From the NCBI GenBank assembly GCA_014695295.1, contig JACJNY010000042.1:1-64000 (forward strand): a stretch of 64,000 nt of DNA. Reading direction: 5' to 3'. Both the position numbers and the translations under genes were made by a program. Positions 60,914-64,000 of the stretch are shown here, piece by piece. The notes beneath the pieces were generated by a model. The model was not told the origin of the DNA. It made no database searches and was given only the letters and a program-made list of their open reading frames with translations. Source of the stretch: Microcoleus sp. FACHB-61. GTDB lineage: Bacteria > Cyanobacteriota > Cyanobacteriia > Cyanobacteriales > Microcoleaceae. How positions within the stretch are numbered: position 1 is the first letter of the stretch; every line of letters begins with the position of its first letter.

Positions 60914-62362
60914 TTAACAGCGGCGCAGGCGATTCAATAATAGCACAATTTCGTCCGTTGCCGATCGCATTTTTGCAGTCGATAGGTCAGATTGATTGAC
61001 GATAATGCTAAACACCAGCGGCTCGTAATTCGGAACTTCGATATATCCCGACAGCGCCGAAACTCCACTCATAGTTCCTGTTTTTGCTTGCAAATTTACG
61101 CGGCTTGGTGTATTATTGAAGCGATTTTTCAAAGTGCCGCTCTCGCCAGCGATCGGCAGTGACTGGCGGTAAATAGATGCAGCAGGTGAATTGGCCATAA
61201 ATCTCAAAGTTTGCACCAAGGCTTCTGGGCTAATTAAATTGTGGCGGGAAAGTCCCGAACCGTCGGCTAATATGTAGCTGTTTGGATTTACTCCTAATTG
61301 AGTTAAAGCGGTTTTTAACTCTTTCAAACCCATTTCACCTGTATCCTCTTGCTGCTGGGGCATCTTGTCTGTAACTTTTCCCAACAATCTCAATAAAACT
61401 TCTGCATAAAGATTGTTGCTTTCGCGATTAGTTTCTCTCACCAATTCCGCCAGCGGCGGCGATTCAACGGTCGCTAATTCTTGATTTAAATTGCGAGAAG
61501 CCGATGCAACTAAAGCCTGTTTAACAGGAATTCCCTCCGCCGCCAGGGCTTGTTGAAAATACTGCAAAAAATTATTAGCGGGGTTGACAACTGCGACATA
61601 CGCTGATTCAGGTTCGCCACCAACTTTCAACTGTCCGCTCACTCGAATTATAGGTCGATCGAACTCCCGACCAACTTCAATAAACTCGGATTCGTTTTGG
61701 GCGACTGTTACTGAATTGTTCTGGAGTTGCCACTGATTTGCCAGCTTTGGTTCGGCAAAAGTAACTTTCAGAGGTTGCCCGATTGCCTGGGGGGACAAGA
61801 GAAGGTCGATCGCGTTTTGATTGAAAATTAAACTGTTAATCGGTGCTCCGTAGCCTGCTTGCGCGTCTTCCCATTCCCAATTGGGATTGACTGCACTGCC
61901 TTGAAAATAGCTGTCATCGCCAATCAACTGGTTGGCTTGAGTGATTCCCCGCTGCTTCAACTGCTGCGCCAAAGATTTCAACTGAGCCTCAGCAATGCTC
62001 GGATCTCCCCTGCCCGCAACGTACAAACTCCCATTTTCGCCGCTGTAAACCGATGTCTTAATCCGAAAATCTGCACCGAGTTTCTGCAAAGCAGCGGCTG
62101 TAGTTAGCAGCTTGGCATTTGATGCTGGAATAAAATATTTGGTGGCATCGCGACTGTAGAGAGTATCAGTAGAAGATAGAGGTTGAATCAAAATGCCCCA
62201 GCGCGATCGACTAAATTCGGGACGGTTGGCGATCGCATCTACTTGCGCCCCCAATTCCCCAGGACAAATATCCCCAGCAACCGCCGGCGTTTGAGCAGCA
62301 ACCGCCGACGGACGCCCCAGAATTAGGACTAACAAACTAACCGCAATTCCTTGGATTTTCAA
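60914..62362 (-). CDS. dacB: D-alanyl-D-alanine carboxypeptidase/endopeptidase (S13, PBP4-type)
   Basis: A 482-residue protein with a signal peptide (SLLVLILGRPSAVAAQ). S13 motifs: SxxK in IPASNAKLLTTAAAL, SxN in ADGSGLSRHNLISPEAL and KTG in LQAKTGTMSGVSALSGYI. The insertion domain between SxxK and SxN is present, as in PBP4. It trims or cleaves cross-links of periplasmic peptidoglycan. Stand-alone gene. Confidence 0.93.
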   Translation of the reverse strand: MKIQGIAVSLLVLILGRPSAVAAQTPAVAGDICPGELGAQVDAIANRPEFSRSRWGILIQPLSSTDTLYSRDATKYFIPASNAKLLTTAAALQKLGADFRIKTSVYSGENGSLYVAGRGDPSIAEAQLKSLAQQLKQRGITQANQLIGDDSYFQGSAVNPNWEWEDAQAGYGAPINSLIFNQNAIDLLLSPQAIGQPLKVTFAEPKLANQWQLQNNSVTVAQNESEFIEVGREFDRPIIRVSGQLKVGGEPESAYVAVVNPANNFLQYFQQALAAEGIPVKQALVASASRNLNQELATVESPPLAELVRETNRESNNLYAEVLLRLLGKVTDKMPQQQEDTGEMGLKELKTALTQLGVNPNSYILADGSGLSRHNLISPEALVQTLRFMANSPAASIYRQSLPIAGESGTLKNRFNNTPSRVNLQAKTGTMSGVSALSGYIEVPNYEPLVFSIIVNQSDLSTAKMRSATDEIVLLLNRLRRC

Positions 62363-62437
62363 AGTGCAAGTTCCTTAACAATAACTATTAAAATTAGATG
62401 CGCCAGAGCTTGGAAGTGTCACCGAATCAAGTCAATA

Positions 62438-62764
62438 TTAATAATAATAACGCGCATGAATTCTCGGATTAAACAGCGGCTCTACAGGTTTTCCCTCTTT
62501 GAGGTGCTCTTCCACAATCAACGGTACATCACTCGGTTTAACTCGACAATACCAAATTTCGTCTGGGGTAACTCGTACAGTCGGGCCAGTGTTGCACTGT
62601 CCCTGACAGCTACTGGCCTCAACTTTTACCCCTGCAACTTGTTGGGCTTCAAAAGCAGCTAGCACTGCTGCTGAACCATTTTTCAGGCAAGATTGATACT
62701 GGCAAACCAATACACAGCGCGCTTCTGGTTGGGAGTCTGGTTCTCGGGTTGGAGATTCTGGCAT
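62438..62764 (-). CDS. Thioredoxin-like [2Fe-2S] ferredoxin domain protein
   Basis: A 108-residue protein with the cluster Cys pattern of thioredoxin-fold ferredoxins: CVLVCQYQSCLKNGSAAVL (Cys pair separated by nine residues) and SSCQGQCNTGPTVRV, then PDEIWYCRVKPSDVPLIVEEHL. An electron-transfer role is likely; the partner is unknown. It starts with ATG at 62764 and stands alone, with its stop near the dacB promoter. Confidence 0.88.
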   Translation of the reverse strand: MPESPTREPDSQPEARCVLVCQYQSCLKNGSAAVLAAFEAQQVAGVKVEASSCQGQCNTGPTVRVTPDEIWYCRVKPSDVPLIVEEHLKEGKPVEPLFNPRIHARYYY

Positions 62765-63009
62765 TGGTAAGGATTTATCCGCTCTTTAAGATATCTTAAC
62801 AATCTTGTCAGGCATATCGCCCGCCGGAGGGAGGCAAACGGCAGAATTTTACAGTGCGATCGAAAAAAACAGCAAAATTCTGGCATTCAAACTTTTTCCT
62901 TGCTTCTACCTTCTAACGAATCCCTTCAGCAGAGCTGCCTTTCTTCAGTCTGTGTCACGCTTTCCCGATATGATCTGATTTAGAGCAACAACTCAATAAA
63001 CCGCCAATC

Positions 63010-63471
63010 ATGCCCAAAACAGTAGCTGATGTGATGAGCCGCGATCCGATTTTGGCGCGACCCGAAATGCCCCTGAACGAAGCGATTAAAATTTTAGCCG
63101 ATCGACGCATTAGCGGTCTTCCCGTCGTAGATGAGAATGACTTGTTGGTAGGAGTCATCTCCGAAACCGACTTGATGTGGCGGGAAACCGGCGTAACTCC
63201 CCCCGCTTATATCATGGTGCTCGACAGCGTGATTTACCTAGAAAATCCAGGTCGTTATGAGCGAGAACTCCACAAGGCTTTAGGGCAAACAGTAGGAGAA
63301 GCGATGAGTAAAGAGCCAGTTACCATCGATCCCGACAAATCTCTCCCAGAAGCTGCAAAACTAATGCACGATCGCAGCATCCACCGATTGCCAGTGCTCG
63401 ATCCTGCGGGCAAAGTAATCGGCATCCTCACTAGGGGAGATATTATTCGCTCGATGGCTGCCGAATCTTAA
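63010..63471 (+). CDS. CBS-domain pair protein
   Basis: A 153-residue protein made of two CBS motifs: VADVMSRDPILARPEMPLNEA...RISGLPVVDENDLLVGVISETDLM, and VGEAMSKEPVTIDPDKSLPEAAKLMHDRSIHRLPVLDPAGKVIGILTRGDIIR. CBS pairs bind adenine nucleotides and regulate partner enzymes or transporters. In plants such single-pair proteins (CBSX) regulate thioredoxins. No attached effector domain. Confidence 0.92.
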   Translation: MPKTVADVMSRDPILARPEMPLNEAIKILADRRISGLPVVDENDLLVGVISETDLMWRETGVTPPAYIMVLDSVIYLENPGRYERELHKALGQTVGEAMSKEPVTIDPDKSLPEAAKLMHDRSIHRLPVLDPAGKVIGILTRGDIIRSMAAES

Positions 63472-63559
63472 ATTAACTGTTGCAGTTCCAGGACTGTATC
63501 AGAAAATGAGTCGATCGCTCTTTCAATCTCCCTCACTTTTGGCAATTACCAATTACCAA

Positions 63560-63590
63560 ATCTAAAATCTAAAATCTAAAATCTAAAATC
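63560..63590. repeat. TCTAAAA array abutting the nblB start codon
   Basis: Four tandem heptamers ending three bases before the ATG at 63593, occupying the space where a Shine-Dalgarno sequence would lie. Confidence 0.8.
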
Positions 63591-63592
63591 CG

Positions 63593-64000
63593 ATGAGCAT
63601 TACCCCTGAGTCCGTCGAACAATTGCTGAATTCCGAGGATTTTGGCGAAAGGCTGCGAGCAGTCAACCAACTGCGACAACTAGAACCCGCGATCGCCTAT
63701 AAACTAATTCAAATTGCGATCGGCGACAACAACGTCCGGGTTCGCTACGCAGCAGTCAGCCAATTATCAACCCTCGGCACGCAGAATCTGCCGAACGCTT
63801 TAGAGGTACTGCGAAACAGCTTGAACAACGACCCAGAACCCGACGTGCAAGCAGCAGCAGCCGATGCTTTGGGCGCATTGAAATTAACCGATGCTTTAGA
63901 AGATTTGCAGCAAGTTTACAGCAGTACCTCTGAATGGTTGGTGCAACTGAGCATCATTGCTGCTTTGGGAGAAATGGGAGATCCGAAAGCTTTTCCTATG
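63593..64000 (+). CDS. nblB: HEAT-repeat protein, NblB-like (5' part, continues beyond the window)
   Basis: 136 codons are visible and the frame is open at the window edge. MSITPESVEQLLNSEDFGERLRAVNQLR is followed by alpha-solenoid HEAT repeats (VRVRYAAVSQLSTLG, PDVQAAAADALGALK, WLVQLSIIAALGEMGD). This is the N-terminus of NblB, a protein related to phycobilin lyases and required for phycobilisome degradation under nutrient stress. The start is ATG 63593, preceded by the heptamer array and no binding site. Confidence 0.85.
   Translation, partial: MSITPESVEQLLNSEDFGERLRAVNQLRQLEPAIAYKLIQIAIGDNNVRVRYAAVSQLSTLGTQNLPNALEVLRNSLNNDPEPDVQAAAADALGALKLTDALEDLQQVYSSTSEWLVQLSIIAALGEMGDPKAFPM

Overview
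The window is chromosomal DNA of a cyanobacterium, most likely a filamentous Oscillatoriales-type organism (Microcoleus/Oscillatoria/Phormidium-like; the genus is an inference). The evidence is photosystem I genes (psaL, psaI), an NblB-like phycobilisome-degradation gene at the right edge, very frequent HIP1-type GCGATCGC octamers, many cyanobacterial families of unknown function, and dispersed heptamer arrays of TTTTAGA between genes.

Layout. 1-7 kb: a frameshifted ISAs1-type transposase at the left edge, a small inverted-repeat element that truncates a small gene, an AIM24-like gene, a GH57 glycosidase, 3-methyladenine DNA glycosylase, a 40-residue membrane protein resembling NdhP, and a complete but doubly frameshifted IS630-type element. 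7.7-16.7 kb: lipoproteins, two proteins built on near-perfect internal repeats (one carries DUF2996), tRNA-Ser(UGA), a metallophosphoesterase, nadA, two glycosyltransferases of the 'arsenosugar' families, and psaL-psaI. 17-28.9 kb: an alpha/beta hydrolase plus acyltransferase pair that looks like a split plant-type phytyl ester synthase, sdhA, a type II toxin-antitoxin pair whose toxin has lost its middle, an IS remnant, a PhoD-type phosphatase with N-terminal repeats, a TPR protein, and a homocysteine-biosynthesis family protein. 29-31.9 kb: two Uma2-family proteins and an AI-2E family permease.

32-42.1 kb is the most distinctive part. A type IV pilin-like gene is surrounded by a methyltransferase, a GT41 (SPINDLY/OGT-type) glycosyltransferase, an FkbM methyltransferase fused to a copy of the GT41 N-terminal TPR region, a 1000-residue methyltransferase-GT41 fusion, and a sugar-C-methyltransferase-like gene. 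I read this as a candidate pilin or surface-protein O-glycosylation and glycan-methylation locus. It also looks more AT-rich than its surroundings.

42-64 kb returns to household and accessory genes: a TPR protein, a Uma2 gene and a possible Uma2 relic, an MCE/Mla-type lipid transporter (ATPase and MCE subunit) interrupted by a four-helix-bundle gene, yvcK, tsaE, a DUF433/DUF5615 toxin-antitoxin pair, pyrC, lepB, an ATP-grasp ligase, a GT39-type mannosyltransferase-like gene, recA, a COQ4-like protein followed by a stand-alone LuxR-type HTH protein, an epoxide-hydrolase-like gene, dacB, a thioredoxin-like ferredoxin, a CBS-domain protein and the start of nblB. No rRNA operon, CRISPR array, prophage or integrative element was seen.
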